A stretch of 64,000 nt of DNA from Methanothrix thermoacetophila PT (GCF_000014945.1 NC_008553.1:1550001-1614000), one strand, 5' to 3'; numbered from the stretch's first letter, positions 24,750-33,938 are shown. Program-made: numbers and translations. Notes: generated from the sequence alone by a model not told the origin.

Positions 24750-26012
24750 TTGCGATTGACCATAGAGGGTGAGCTGGGCAGGTTGCGGGTCGGAGACGCT
24801 TATTCCGTCAGGCTGATGGGGGTTATCAACCTGAGCGCCGAGTCGTTCTACAAGGGATCCGTCTCCACGCCCGAGAGAGCGGCCTCATTCGCCATCAAGA
24901 TGGCAGACGAGGGCGCCGAGGTGATAGACGTCGGAGCAGTCTCCACAGCGCCCGGCTCCCCCTTCATCTCAGAGGATGTGGAGCGCGAGAGGCTTTTCCC
25001 CGCTCTTGAGAACATACTGGACAGCGTTGATGCTGAGGTGTCTGTGGACACCCAGAGGGCATCGATAGCGGATCTTGCCTTGTCGATGGGTGCAGCCTGC
25101 ATCAATGATGTATCGTGTCTTAAAGATCCCTCAATGGCAGAGGTCGTTGCAGATCACGGGGCATCGCTTCTACTCATGGCCTCTAGAGATAAGCCTGGGG
25201 ATATCCTGGAGCTAAAGGATATCATCCCGAGGCTCGCGGCGGCTGTCAGCACTGCTGTGGAGAGTGGGGTCGACCCGAGGAGGATTTTGATCGATCCTGG
25301 GATCGGCAGGTGGATTCCTGAAAAGACCTACGAGTACGATCTCGCAATTCTCGATCGGATGAGAAGCCTGCGCTCACTGAGGAAGCCGATCGTCGCGGCA
25401 GTCTCCAGAAAGTCTTTCATCGGTGCGGTTCTCGGTCTGAAAGACCCCGCTGATAGGCTGACAGGATCGATAGCTGCGACGGCAATCGCTGTTTACAACG
25501 GTGCTCATGTTGTCAGGACTCATGATGTCGCTGCCTGCAGGGATGCTGTCAGGATAGCCCAGGCTGCACGCGGAATGCAGATGCCCTCCGGCAGGGTGGA
25601 GCTTCTCCAGCTCACAGGCTCAGCCGAGGAGCTAAGATGCATCCTGGACTGGGTTGAGGTCGATCCGGGAGCTTATGATATCCTCTGGAGGAAGGGCTCG
25701 TTTATTGTAGTTGCTGTTGAGGACATAACCCCGATGGAGGCATTGGTTATAAAGCAGGAGATGCTTGCAGCGGGTGGAGACGCTGCGGTGCCCAGAGGCG
25801 CTCTGAGGTGCGATCCATCCGCAGACAGAGCTGTGATATTCGGAACGCTGGCCCAGATCGAGAGGCTTGTAAGGAAGCTCAGGCTTCAGCCGTTCGGCCT
25901 GCCGGCCATCGCGAGCGAGATCGAGTCAGTTCTCTCCACAGATGCGAGCAGATACAAGGTTACTGAAGATGTAACCGCGTCATCCAGACAGCAGAGCAAG
26001 GGAAGGGGATGA
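24750..26012 (+). CDS. dihydropteroate synthase-like protein with C-terminal accessory domain
   Basis: This 420-residue protein has a DHPS TIM barrel in residues 20-275. Family motifs are MGVINLSAESFYKG, GAEVIDVGAVSTAPG, VSVDTQ, CINDVS, DPGIGRW and SRKSFIG. In methanogens such proteins are thought to join the pterin to the ribofuranosylaminobenzene phosphate in tetrahydromethanopterin synthesis. Residues 280-400 form an extra domain (ALVIKQEMLAAGGDAAVPRG). As I recall, a similar domain sits at the N-terminus of some clostridial DHPS enzymes. The start is TTG 24750 (or 24756) after AGAGG. It ends two bases before the CofE fusion gene, which indicates an operon for cofactor synthesis. Confidence 0.82.
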   Translation: MRLTIEGELGRLRVGDAYSVRLMGVINLSAESFYKGSVSTPERAASFAIKMADEGAEVIDVGAVSTAPGSPFISEDVERERLFPALENILDSVDAEVSVDTQRASIADLALSMGAACINDVSCLKDPSMAEVVADHGASLLLMASRDKPGDILELKDIIPRLAAAVSTAVESGVDPRRILIDPGIGRWIPEKTYEYDLAILDRMRSLRSLRKPIVAAVSRKSFIGAVLGLKDPADRLTGSIAATAIAVYNGAHVVRTHDVAACRDAVRIAQAARGMQMPSGRVELLQLTGSAEELRCILDWVEVDPGAYDILWRKGSFIVVAVEDITPMEALVIKQEMLAAGGDAAVPRGALRCDPSADRAVIFGTLAQIERLVRKLRLQPFGLPAIASEIESVLSTDASRYKVTEDVTASSRQQSKGRG

Positions 26013-26013
26013 T

Positions 26014-27180
26014 ATGCTGGAGATCTTCGGGATAAAGACCGGTCTTCTGAAGCCCGGCGAGGATCACGTAGAGGCTCTGAGGAGGGGGCTTGCTGAGGCA
26101 GGCATCAGGCTCAGGGATAAAGATGTGATCGTCGTCTCTGAGAGTTTTGTTGCAACCGGGGAGGGGCGTGTAGTATCCCTTAAAGACATCACCCCCAGTG
26201 CGCGTGCGATCGCTCTTGCCTCCAGGTACGAAAAAGACCCCGCAGAGATGGAGCTGATACTCAGGGAGTCTGATGAGATACTCGGGGGAATCCCTGGTGT
26301 GGTTCTGACACTCAAGGATGGTTTTCTTTACCCAAATGCGGGAGTCGATCATTCGAATGCGCCTCCCGGGTATGTGGTCCTCCTCCCATCAGACCCGAAG
26401 AGGGCAGCATCTAGAATAAGAACTGAGCTCTCAAACGGCGTCAGAATAGGCGTGATCATAGGCGACAGCAGAACACATCCTCTCAGGCTTGGATGCGTCG
26501 GTGTTGCGCTCGCATGCGATGGCATCATACCTGTGGAGGATGCCCGCGGTAGAAGGGACCTGTACGGAAAACCCCTTCGTATAACCGTCAAGGCTGTGGC
26601 AGATAACCTCGTATCTGCAGCACAGCTTGTAATGGGCGAGGGGGATGAGGGAATTCCTGCAGTTGTGATACGTGGAGCGCCGGTCGAGCTCTCTGATTCG
26701 GGACCTGCTGCAATACCTAACATACCGCCGCACGAGTGCATGTATATCGGCGTACTGAGATCGATACCGCGTCCCTACACAGGCGAGTACGATGATCTCA
26801 TCAAATCCGCAATCGATGCCAGGGACCAGGCATACGCCCCGTACTCGAAGTTCAGGGTTGGAGCTGCGGTACTGTGCGGAAGCGGGAAGATATACAAGGG
26901 CGCAAATGTCGAGAATGCATCATCTGGAGCAGGAATATGTGCTGAGAGAGTCGCGATGGCCACCGCAGTGGCTGCAGGGGAGCGAGAGTTCGTAGCGCTT
27001 GCTGTCGCTGGAGAACTGTCGAAGCCCATAACACCATGTGGCATATGCAGGCAGATGATGATCGAGTTTGGCGATATGGATGTTGTTATGGTGGGATCAA
27101 ATGGCGATGCGCTGATGGTGAGGGCAAGTGAGTTGCTGCCGGATGCCTTCACGTTATCATGCAGATCGGGATGTCCATAA
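26014..27180 (+). CDS. cofE: coenzyme F420 gamma-glutamyl ligase fused to cytidine deaminase
   Basis: Residues 1-250 match CofE, which adds gamma-linked glutamates to F420-0 using GTP (IGVIIGDSRTHPLRLGCVGV and GDEGIPAVV are typical). Residues 255-388 match a complete cytidine deaminase. The zinc site is C309-A-E311 (GICAERVAMATA) with PCGIC at 341-345. The second domain would deaminate cytidine or deoxycytidine to uridine. Both active sites look intact, so this is a bifunctional protein rather than a decayed remnant. ATG 26014 has AAGGGGATG directly upstream and lies two bases after the DHPS-like gene. Confidence 0.92.
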   Translation: MLEIFGIKTGLLKPGEDHVEALRRGLAEAGIRLRDKDVIVVSESFVATGEGRVVSLKDITPSARAIALASRYEKDPAEMELILRESDEILGGIPGVVLTLKDGFLYPNAGVDHSNAPPGYVVLLPSDPKRAASRIRTELSNGVRIGVIIGDSRTHPLRLGCVGVALACDGIIPVEDARGRRDLYGKPLRITVKAVADNLVSAAQLVMGEGDEGIPAVVIRGAPVELSDSGPAAIPNIPPHECMYIGVLRSIPRPYTGEYDDLIKSAIDARDQAYAPYSKFRVGAAVLCGSGKIYKGANVENASSGAGICAERVAMATAVAAGEREFVALAVAGELSKPITPCGICRQMMIEFGDMDVVMVGSNGDALMVRASELLPDAFTLSCRSGCP

Positions 27181-27235
27181 TCGGGGCAGTAGCAGAGAAC
27201 TACTTGGGATCGGGTTCGCCTCAGCTCCGCTGACA

Positions 27236-27323
27236 GGATCTGTCCGGATGAGAGATAAATTCAGAGATCTGTGGCTTGCTCTTTTTGGATGGAGAAACGC
27301 TCAATCCTTAATCGGACAGGTCC
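27236..27323. mobile_element. MITE-like element, family B copy 6
   Basis: The ends are GATCTGTCCGGATGAGAG and CAATCCTTAATCGGACAGGTCC. It sits directly before the promoter of the DUF128 gene. An open frame runs from the element into that gene but is not needed for the protein. Confidence 0.65.
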
Positions 27324-27339
27324 CTCTGACGGATGCATA

Positions 27340-27350
27340 TGTATTTATCA
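27340..27350 (+). promoter_or_regulatory. TATA box for the DUF128 gene
   Basis: TGTATTTATC lies about 25 bases upstream of ATG 27370. This suggests a nearly leaderless transcript. Confidence 0.45.
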
Positions 27351-27369
27351 ACCGTTGCAGATCTTTCCC

Positions 27370-28104
27370 ATGATGCAGGAACCTCTGGTATTCGCCCTGG
27401 GCAGGATAGAGAATCTTGTCCATCAGGTCAGTCTTGATGCCAAGAAAGGCACCGGCAGGGTTATAACAAACAGATCCCTCGTTGCCAGAGATGATCTCCA
27501 TGAGGCGCTTGAGATATTCAAAGATGCGATAGACAGCGGTCTTGCAGTATCTCCGCTGGTCAGGCTGGAGGATGTGGGAGAGAGGTTCATGATACACACA
27601 GTCTGCAGCATGACCATAGACGGATATCTCATAAAGCACGGGATACCTGTTCGCCCCAAGGGCGGGGGGCTGATAGAGGTGATCGACAGGGAGACCGTGC
27701 GCTTTACGGATATAATCATGTACTGGGCCACAACTATAGATCCCCTGGACCTTCTCATAGCTCAGGAGCTGACCGGCATATGCGAGATGATGCGGACAGG
27801 GACTGGCAGAATACTTGGAAATCTGCACGAGGCTCCGATGATCGCCCACGATACGATTGAGGATTTGCTCGATGAGTTGAGAGATGCAGGGATCATGGGG
27901 GTAATAGAGCTCGGCGATCCGAACATGGATGTGTTGGGGATGCCGGTGGAGCGAGATCATCTCGGAGTGGCGCTCATTGGCGGCACGAACCCTGCCGCGG
28001 CCGCGGTCGAGTTCGGGCTTGATATCGAGACAGCATCCATCTCCGGGCTTACCGAGATCTCTGAGATGTGCCACATAGATGAGCTGATTGATCGGATGCT
28101 CTGA
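27370..28104 (+). CDS. DUF128 / NrpR-type regulatory domain protein without DNA-binding domain
   Basis: This 244-residue protein matches the DUF128 domain found in NrpR, the 2-oxoglutarate-responsive repressor of nitrogen genes in methanogens. Conserved stretches include GRIENLVHQVSLDAKKGTG, RFTDIIMYWATTIDPLDLL and DHLGVALIGGTNPAAAA. Full NrpR has an N-terminal winged helix, and none is present here. Some Methanosarcina species split NrpR into two proteins, and this could be the partner lacking the helix; that is inference. The start is ATG 27370 or 27373, placed by the TATA box. The longer frame from 27271 reads through a family B element. Confidence 0.82.
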   Translation: MMQEPLVFALGRIENLVHQVSLDAKKGTGRVITNRSLVARDDLHEALEIFKDAIDSGLAVSPLVRLEDVGERFMIHTVCSMTIDGYLIKHGIPVRPKGGGLIEVIDRETVRFTDIIMYWATTIDPLDLLIAQELTGICEMMRTGTGRILGNLHEAPMIAHDTIEDLLDELRDAGIMGVIELGDPNMDVLGMPVERDHLGVALIGGTNPAAAAVEFGLDIETASISGLTEISEMCHIDELIDRML

Positions 28105-28477
28105 TCGATCTCCAGGAGCACCTCTGGATACCTGAAGAAACACCTTCCCAGAGGTGAATGGACTCCTCTCCGTTATTGAAGCTTGCGTCCTGCTACTCTG
28201 TCATGGACATACCGGTGCTCTGCACAGAAATACCTTGAGAGACCTCTCCTCTAACTCATGCGATCACGTATCGCTGAGCGGAGAGATCTTGCAGGGCTGG
28301 GGGACCTCCCGGTCTTTAGCCCGAGCGACTCATCCATCTGATTTTGCGGAACAGCAGGGAACAGCGGCTTGAATAAAGGGTAAGGTCGATCGCTGCTGGT
28401 TGGAGTCTTAAGAGCACGCCTCTCCGATGATTCGACCATATGAGCCGTCTGAGTTTATGTTCTGCTGCTTCATATCC
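28105..28477. other. gene-free stretch
   Basis: No gene is seen. A hairpin-forming segment (GGGCTGGGGGACCTCCCGG followed by TTTAGCCCGAG) lies near 28293-28326 and resembles segments found at the ends of IS200/IS605 elements. This is too weak to name. Confidence 0.4.
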
Positions 28478-31003
28478 TCATTCTGAGCCAGCTCGCCCTC
28501 TTCTGAATATCATCTTCCATGCCTCGAACCAGAGCACGCTTGTGGATGCGAGGGCGAGGCATATCATGATATCTTTTGGGTGGAGGTATCCGAAATGGAA
28601 CATCTCCCTGAGCGATGGTATGTAGAGAATCATCGATAGCAGTAGCACAGTCCCTCCAAAGATCATCCAGAGCGCGGAGTTTCTGGTTTTAATGCTCTGG
28701 AGTATCGTTTGCGACCAGGATCTGTTTGTGAGTATGAGCAAAAGGTTTGCCAGAACAAGTGTGGTGAAGATCAGAGCTCTGACTTCGTTCATGTCCCCCA
28801 CGATGCTCATAAGGTAAATCGTGGAGAGCACCGCAAGAACGCTTATCCCCTGAAGAGCGCCCAGAGCGATCACACCAGTGCTGACGAGCGGGGCCTTTGG
28901 ATTCATTGGAGGTCTGGACATCACATCGCTCTCCTCAGCCTCGGCCTCGAATGCTATCGAGCACGCGGGATCTATTACGAGCTCCAGGAAGGCTATGTGC
29001 ACAGGCATCAGAAGCAGTGGCTGGCCGAGAGCAACAGGCAGTATGGACATGCCCGCGATCGGAACGTGTATCGCCAGTATATACGCAGTCGCCTTTCGGA
29101 TGTTGTCAAAGATCCTTCGCCCCAGGCGTATCGCCTTGACTATCGAAGAGAAGTCATCGTCCAGCAGCACGATATCCGCAGACTCTCGAGCGACATCTGT
29201 GCCCCTCGAGCCCATCGCTATGCCTATGTGAGATGATTTAAGAGCGGGAGCGTCATTGACCCCGTCCCCAGTCATGGCAACTATCTCCCCCTGACTCTTC
29301 AGAAGCTCGACGAGCCTGAGCTTCTGCTCGGGGACCATCCTGGCGAAGATGTTCGCGTCTCTCAGTCGTTTTGAGAGCTCTTCATCGCTCATGGACTCGA
29401 TCTCAGGCCCGGTCAGGACAGATCCGCGGTTGAGGTTGATGGAGGATGCGATTGAGGCTGCGGTGATTGGATGATCGCCTGTGATGAGCATCACCCTCAC
29501 TCCAGCTCTCTGGCATTCATTAACTGCATCAGGCACGCCCGGCCTGATGGTATCAGAGAATCCCAGCAGCCCCATAAACTGAAAGTCGAACCCGTGCTGC
29601 CCATCCGGCAGCTCAGATTCTGAGATCGCGGCCCTGGCGACCCCCAGAACGCGCAGGCCGTCCGCTGCCATCCTCTCTACAACTTCATAGATCTTATTCA
29701 GCTCTTCACCATCGAGATGGCAGAGATCGAATATCGATTCCGGCGCGCCCTTCGCGGCTATAACATATTCACCCCCGTGCATCCAGACCATCGACATCGC
29801 GAGTATGTCATCAGTGAGCGGATACTCCTGAACGAATGTCCAGTCGTTGTGGATGTGCTCTGTCCCGTTGAGCTCCCTTCTCCCCAGCTCCTGGAGAGCG
29901 ATCTCCATGGGGTTGAACGGATCTCTCCTCCCGGCAAGTATCCCGAACTCAACGACATCGTGAACATCCTCAGGAAGCGCCCCATCAACATCGTATATCC
30001 TGCCTCTGGCGAATATCTTTCTGACACGCATCCTGTTCAGGGTCACTGTGCCGGTCTTGTCTGTGCAGAGGACGGTTACAGATCCGAGTGTCTCTATGGC
30101 GGAGAGGTTTCTGGTCAGGACATTTATCCTCGAAAGCCTCCAGGCGCCGAGTGCTAGAAAGATCGTGAGAACAACGGGGAACTCCTCGGGGAGTATCGCC
30201 ATGGTGAGCGTTATCCCTGCGAGAAGGCCGCGGAGAAGATCGCCGGTCTCAAGCGCATACGCTATCAGAAGAACCGTGCTCAGGGCGAGCCCGAAAAGTG
30301 TGAGCCTGCGGACGATCGATCGCGTCTCTCTCTTTAGCCTGCTCTCCTCGAGCTCTATGCTCTTGAGGGATGCTCCTATCCTCCCCATCAGCGTCCTGGA
30401 GCCAGTGGCGACCACTCTTGCCAGCCCTCTCCCCTGGACGACAAGTGTGCCGGTGTAGACAAAGGGCACATCATCTCCGCCGGGCGGCATGACCTCCTGG
30501 TACTCTTTATCTTCGCATGGGATCTTCCTGACTGGCATCGACTCTCCGGTCAGTATCGACTCATCCACCAGCAGACTGGTGCAGGAGATCACTGCAGCGT
30601 CCGCCGGCACCCTGTCACCCTCCTCGAGGACTATGAGATCTCCCCGGACGACCTCTCTCCCTGGGATTCTGACTGGCGTTCCATCTCTGATCACCAGCGC
30701 TCTCGGGCTCGAGAGAGCCCTGAGAGCATTCAAGGCGCCCTCTGCCCTCCTCTCCTGGTAGAGCGTTATGGAGATGACTACAAGCACAAAGAATATCAGA
30801 ATCAGCGCCTCCCTGCGGTCTCCCAGGAGGAAGTAAATGGCTCCGCAGGCAATGAGAAGGGATATCATCGGCTCCTTCAGCACATCCATCGCGATGGAGA
30901 GAAGCCCGCGCCTTCTCTCAGATGGAAGCTCGTTGTATCCCTCCTCAATAAGCCTCCTCTGTGCATCAGCGCTCGAGAGACCTACAGCCACCATATCAAT
31001 CAC
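28478..31003 (-). CDS. P-type cation-transporting ATPase
   Basis: This 841-residue membrane pump is of the P2 group. The actuator TGES is at 152-155. The phosphorylated Asp315 lies in DKTGTVT. The hinge motif is TGDGVNDAPALK. Up to ten transmembrane segments are visible. The M4 ion-site motif is PEEFP (272-276) rather than PEGLP, and the M6 region reads ELVIDPACSIAFEAE. This variant subgroup has no firmly known ion; calcium, magnesium and manganese are options. The start is GTG overlapping the stop of terC by four bases (alternative ATG three codons later). The two therefore form an operon, which points to divalent metal homeostasis. Confidence 0.9.
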   Translation of the reverse strand: MIDMVAVGLSSADAQRRLIEEGYNELPSERRRGLLSIAMDVLKEPMISLLIACGAIYFLLGDRREALILIFFVLVVISITLYQERRAEGALNALRALSSPRALVIRDGTPVRIPGREVVRGDLIVLEEGDRVPADAAVISCTSLLVDESILTGESMPVRKIPCEDKEYQEVMPPGGDDVPFVYTGTLVVQGRGLARVVATGSRTLMGRIGASLKSIELEESRLKRETRSIVRRLTLFGLALSTVLLIAYALETGDLLRGLLAGITLTMAILPEEFPVVLTIFLALGAWRLSRINVLTRNLSAIETLGSVTVLCTDKTGTVTLNRMRVRKIFARGRIYDVDGALPEDVHDVVEFGILAGRRDPFNPMEIALQELGRRELNGTEHIHNDWTFVQEYPLTDDILAMSMVWMHGGEYVIAAKGAPESIFDLCHLDGEELNKIYEVVERMAADGLRVLGVARAAISESELPDGQHGFDFQFMGLLGFSDTIRPGVPDAVNECQRAGVRVMLITGDHPITAASIASSINLNRGSVLTGPEIESMSDEELSKRLRDANIFARMVPEQKLRLVELLKSQGEIVAMTGDGVNDAPALKSSHIGIAMGSRGTDVARESADIVLLDDDFSSIVKAIRLGRRIFDNIRKATAYILAIHVPIAGMSILPVALGQPLLLMPVHIAFLELVIDPACSIAFEAEAEESDVMSRPPMNPKAPLVSTGVIALGALQGISVLAVLSTIYLMSIVGDMNEVRALIFTTLVLANLLLILTNRSWSQTILQSIKTRNSALWMIFGGTVLLLSMILYIPSLREMFHFGYLHPKDIMICLALASTSVLWFEAWKMIFRRGRAGSE

Positions 31004-31956
31004 TTTCCTGAGAGGCTCTTAAGGCAGCTCAGGACACGCTCTCTGTCGGAGGTCCTTGCCAAAGATGCCAGCATTGATACCAGCAGAACCAGCGCGACAA
31101 ATCCCAGCGCGAATGTGACCGGTATCTCGTACAGATCTGAGAGGAGCATCTTGATGCCCACGAATATCAGTATCAGTATCACACCGTGGTTGAGGTAGTG
31201 GAACATGTGCGCGCAGGCGGCCAGAGCGAAATAGAGCGCTCTCAGCCCGAGAACCGCAAAGACGTTGGACGTGTAAACCACGAATGGATCGACTGTGACC
31301 GCGAAGACCGCTGGGATCGAATCCACCGCGAATACCAGGTCGGTCACCTCGACCGCGATCAGGACGATAAGTAGCGGCGTGGCCATTGTTCTCCCATAGG
31401 CTCTGGTGATGAACCTCCCGCCATCGTAGTGGTCTGTTGCCGGTACAACACTTCTGAACATCCTCACAACCGGATTCCTGTCCGGCTGTACCTTTGACTC
31501 CCTCTGGAGGGCCATCTTAATTCCTGTTATTATAAGAAATATCCCGAAGAGGTAGATGATCCAGTCGAAGTGTTCTATGAGTGTCAAACCGGTTGCTATG
31601 AAGAGCGCTCTCATGAGGAGTGCAACGACTATCCCCCAGAACAGGACTTTGTACTGATGTGTCTCTGGTACCTGGAAGTAGCTGAATATCATCAGGAAAA
31701 CAAAAAGGTTGTCGACGCTCAGCGATCTCTCTATGAGATACCCTGCCAGGAACTCTATGGCCCTGTCCTGGCCATGCCAGAAGAATATTATTATATTGAA
31801 TACAAGCGCGATTGCTGTCCAGATCCCGCTCCAGATCAGCGACTCCTTCACTGTTATAACGCTTGATCTTCTGTGGAAGACTCCGAGATCAACTGCAAGA
31901 AGTAGGACGACGAGAACGCCAAAGCCGATCCAAAGCACAACCTGGTTTGATGTCAA
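31000..31956 (-). CDS. TerC/Alx family membrane protein
   Basis: This 318-residue protein has about nine hydrophobic segments. It shows the TerC signature EVTDLVFAVDSIPAVFAV around residue 190, with acidic residues inside membrane helices. An earlier segment (YLIERSLSVDNLFVFLMIF) is also typical. TerC/Alx proteins are linked to manganese export and tellurite resistance. The start is TTG with no clear ribosome binding site, and a TTAAATAT box lies about 55 bases upstream. Its stop overlaps the start of the P-type ATPase gene. Confidence 0.9.
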   Translation of the reverse strand: MTSNQVVLWIGFGVLVVLLLAVDLGVFHRRSSVITVKESLIWSGIWTAIALVFNIIIFFWHGQDRAIEFLAGYLIERSLSVDNLFVFLMIFSYFQVPETHQYKVLFWGIVVALLMRALFIATGLTLIEHFDWIIYLFGIFLIITGIKMALQRESKVQPDRNPVVRMFRSVVPATDHYDGGRFITRAYGRTMATPLLIVLIAVEVTDLVFAVDSIPAVFAVTVDPFVVYTSNVFAVLGLRALYFALAACAHMFHYLNHGVILILIFVGIKMLLSDLYEIPVTFALGFVALVLLVSMLASLARTSDRERVLSCLKSLSGK

Positions 31957-32305
31957 GGGGACACATCCGTCGAATTTTTGCGATTTGACGAAACCGGAAT
32001 ACGTATTTGCCGATATTTAAGGCCTTTCCATCGCGGCCAGCGTTTGCAGGCACATGAACAGCGATATGAGGGAGTATTCCTATAAACCCTTATTTTTACA
32101 ATGGCGGATTCTCGCTGATATCGTATTTGACTCACATTTGCCTCAAAACCAGAGGTTTTTAGGAATACTCGAGGGTCTCTGACAATACGCAGGCCGGCCT
32201 TGGTCTCTCAGTTCTGTGTATATCTGATACTTCGATACCATGCTCTTTATCGCATAGGCCGCTCGAAACTGTTACATATCGACTTAAACCAACTCTGCAC
32301 AGGAT
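31957..32305. other. gene-free divergent intergenic region
   Basis: The region separates terC (minus) from the DUF166 gene (plus). It should contain both promoters. I see no gene or repeat in it. Confidence 0.4.
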
Positions 32306-33094
32306 GTGACATTCTTGAAGGTTGTGGTGTACTACAACGGAGAGTTCGGCGAGAGGGTCGTTGGCAATCTCCTCAACTACCCGGGATTCTGCATCTCATG
32401 TGGCGAGGCGTGCACGCAGTGCAGAAGCGGAAAGTACAGCGGAGCTGAGGATATCGTTGCGGCTGTTGAGATGCCGGATCCCTCGACCCTGGGAGACTTC
32501 ATAGACGATGTCGAGCCGCTGCTTCCTGCGGTTCCAGAGGCGGATATCGCGATCGTCATAAATGTACATCCGGACATACTCTTCGGAATGCTTCCAAGAA
32601 TGAAGGATGCGGGGATTAGGGGAATAATCGGATGCTCCGAGAGTCCGAAGGATATGCCCATGGGGCTCAGACTGCAGGTATCCAGGGCTGCGGAGGAGCT
32701 GGGGCTGGAGGCCGCCTTCTCCAAGCCGTTCTGTGCCATGAGGCCTGATCCTCTTAAGCCGAACATAGCAGCGTTCCTCAAGAGAGCGATGATCGGCGAG
32801 CCTGAGCTGGAGATTGTGCTCCAGAAGGGCAGAGAGGGGAAGGATGTGATTGCCGCAGCCAATGTCATCAGATCTGCCCCATGCGGATCGACGTGGTTCG
32901 TGGCCAAGCGGCTGATCGGGGTGGAGAAGGACGATCCCAGGCTGCATGAGAGGATCTCGGAGGCTCACCACGCATATCCATGCACTGCGAGCATGGACCG
33001 AGATCCTGAGATCGGAGACACCGTGCTGCATAGGGCGGGGTACATCATAAGGGATAAGGTCGAGGAGGCGATCAGGAGAGCCGTGTCCAGGTAA
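32306..33094 (+). CDS. DUF166 family protein
   Basis: This 262-residue protein belongs to the DUF166 family of methanogens, whose members have been loosely annotated as thymidylate synthase without proof. A four-cysteine cluster C-x2-C-x3-C-x2-C (FCISCGEACTQC) at about residues 29-39 could hold an iron-sulfur cluster or zinc. More cysteines occur near 118, 153, 204 and 237 (GCSESPKDMPMG, PFCAMRPDP, APCGSTW, YPCTA). The start is GTG 32306; TTG 32315 is an alternative. It stands alone on the plus strand. Confidence 0.75.
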   Translation: MTFLKVVVYYNGEFGERVVGNLLNYPGFCISCGEACTQCRSGKYSGAEDIVAAVEMPDPSTLGDFIDDVEPLLPAVPEADIAIVINVHPDILFGMLPRMKDAGIRGIIGCSESPKDMPMGLRLQVSRAAEELGLEAAFSKPFCAMRPDPLKPNIAAFLKRAMIGEPELEIVLQKGREGKDVIAAANVIRSAPCGSTWFVAKRLIGVEKDDPRLHERISEAHHAYPCTASMDRDPEIGDTVLHRAGYIIRDKVEEAIRRAVSR

Positions 33095-33126
33095 GGTTTT
33101 TGTAATATCCTGTGGTATGTAGAATC

Positions 33127-33615
33127 ATGATGTTTACATCATTCGCCTGGGCTTTGGCAGTGATGCTTGTGAGCGAAGCAGACACTGCAGAGGCCAGGAG
33201 ATGGCTCGAGAAGGGCAACTCGCACTTCAACTCAGGAAGATACGAAAACGCTTTGGAGGCGTACGATCGCGCCATAGGGCACGATCCAACAATCGTGGAC
33301 GCATGGAACAACCGCGGCATCGCTCTCTCATACATGGGAAGATATGAGGACGCTCTGAAGAGCTACGATGAGGCGCTCAGGCTCGATCCGAACCATGCGT
33401 TCGCCTGGAACAACAAGGGCATGGCCCTGGGATCGATGAGAAGGTACCAGGAGGCTCTCGCCTGCTTCGACAGGGCCCTCGAGATCGATGCGTACTTCAT
33501 AGGCGCGTGGTACAACAAAAGCCATGCCATGGCAGCTCTCGGCAGAGCAAGGGAGGCGCGGGCTGCGATGATCACAGCAAAGACCCTCGAGAGCGCAGCG
33601 AGAAGATGCAGGTGA
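33127..33615 (+). CDS. short TPR protein with N-terminal hydrophobic segment
   Basis: This 162-residue protein starts with a hydrophobic stretch (FTSFAWALAVMLV), probably a signal peptide or anchor. Three to four TPR units follow (for example ALEAYDRAIGHDPTIVDAWN and ALKSYDEALRLDPNHAFAWN). It is likely a scaffold outside the membrane or attached to it. The TATA-like TTTGTAATATCC lies about 25 bases before ATG 33127, which supports that start over GTG 33112. It is related to the larger TPR protein at 1324. Confidence 0.8.
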   Translation: MMFTSFAWALAVMLVSEADTAEARRWLEKGNSHFNSGRYENALEAYDRAIGHDPTIVDAWNNRGIALSYMGRYEDALKSYDEALRLDPNHAFAWNNKGMALGSMRRYQEALACFDRALEIDAYFIGAWYNKSHAMAALGRAREARAAMITAKTLESAARRCR

Positions 33616-33633
33616 ATCACAGTCTTGCTCTCG

Positions 33634-33690
33634 GCCATCTGATGAATTGTCCGCAGAAGCACTGCCTTTTCATGCGCTCCTCTCGGGTGA
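33634..33690 (+). repeat. interspersed repeat family C, copy 3 (short)
   Basis: GCCATCTGATGAATTGTCCG and AGAAGCACTGCC are degenerate matches to the family C core seen at 4827, 5913 and 52606. Confidence 0.4.
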
Positions 33691-33778
33691 ATTAGTGCTC
33701 ACAATCAGTCGCATTGGCCTCCAAGCTGCTGCAAGAGCGTCTGCAGCCTCTGTGCCCATCGGTGGGGCTTCAGGATTA

Positions 33779-33788
33779 GCTATATATC
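33779..33788 (+). promoter_or_regulatory. TATA box for tRNA-Pro
   Basis: CTATATATCC lies about 35-40 bases upstream of the mature tRNA-Pro 5' end. Confidence 0.5.
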
Positions 33789-33821
33789 CATGATTTGATT
33801 CATACTGCGTTGCCCTTTTGC

Positions 33822-33896
33822 GGGACAGTAGGGTAGCCTGGTCCATCCTCGAGCGTTTGGGACGCTTGGACCGCGGTTCGAATCCGCGCTGTCCCA
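33822..33896 (+). tRNA. tRNA-Pro (anticodon TGG)
   Basis: The acceptor stem GGGACAG/CTGTCCC is perfect, followed by discriminator A. The anticodon stem GAGCG/CGCTT holds the loop TTTGGGA with anticodon TGG. The T-arm is CCGCGGTTCGAATCCGCG. No intron is present, and the CCA end is not encoded. Confidence 0.93.
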
Positions 33897-33938
33897 TCAC
33901 CTGGACTCAGAGGTCCGTCCCATTTATAAGTGGATAGC

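Noticed and set aside
28293-28326. Hairpin segment as a second IS200/IS605 end
   Set aside because: It is only a short stem with a partial resemblance and has no neighbouring structure to support it.
32306-33094. Calling the DUF166 protein thymidylate synthase
   Set aside because: None of the thymidylate synthase motifs that I know is visible; only the loose family annotation suggests it.
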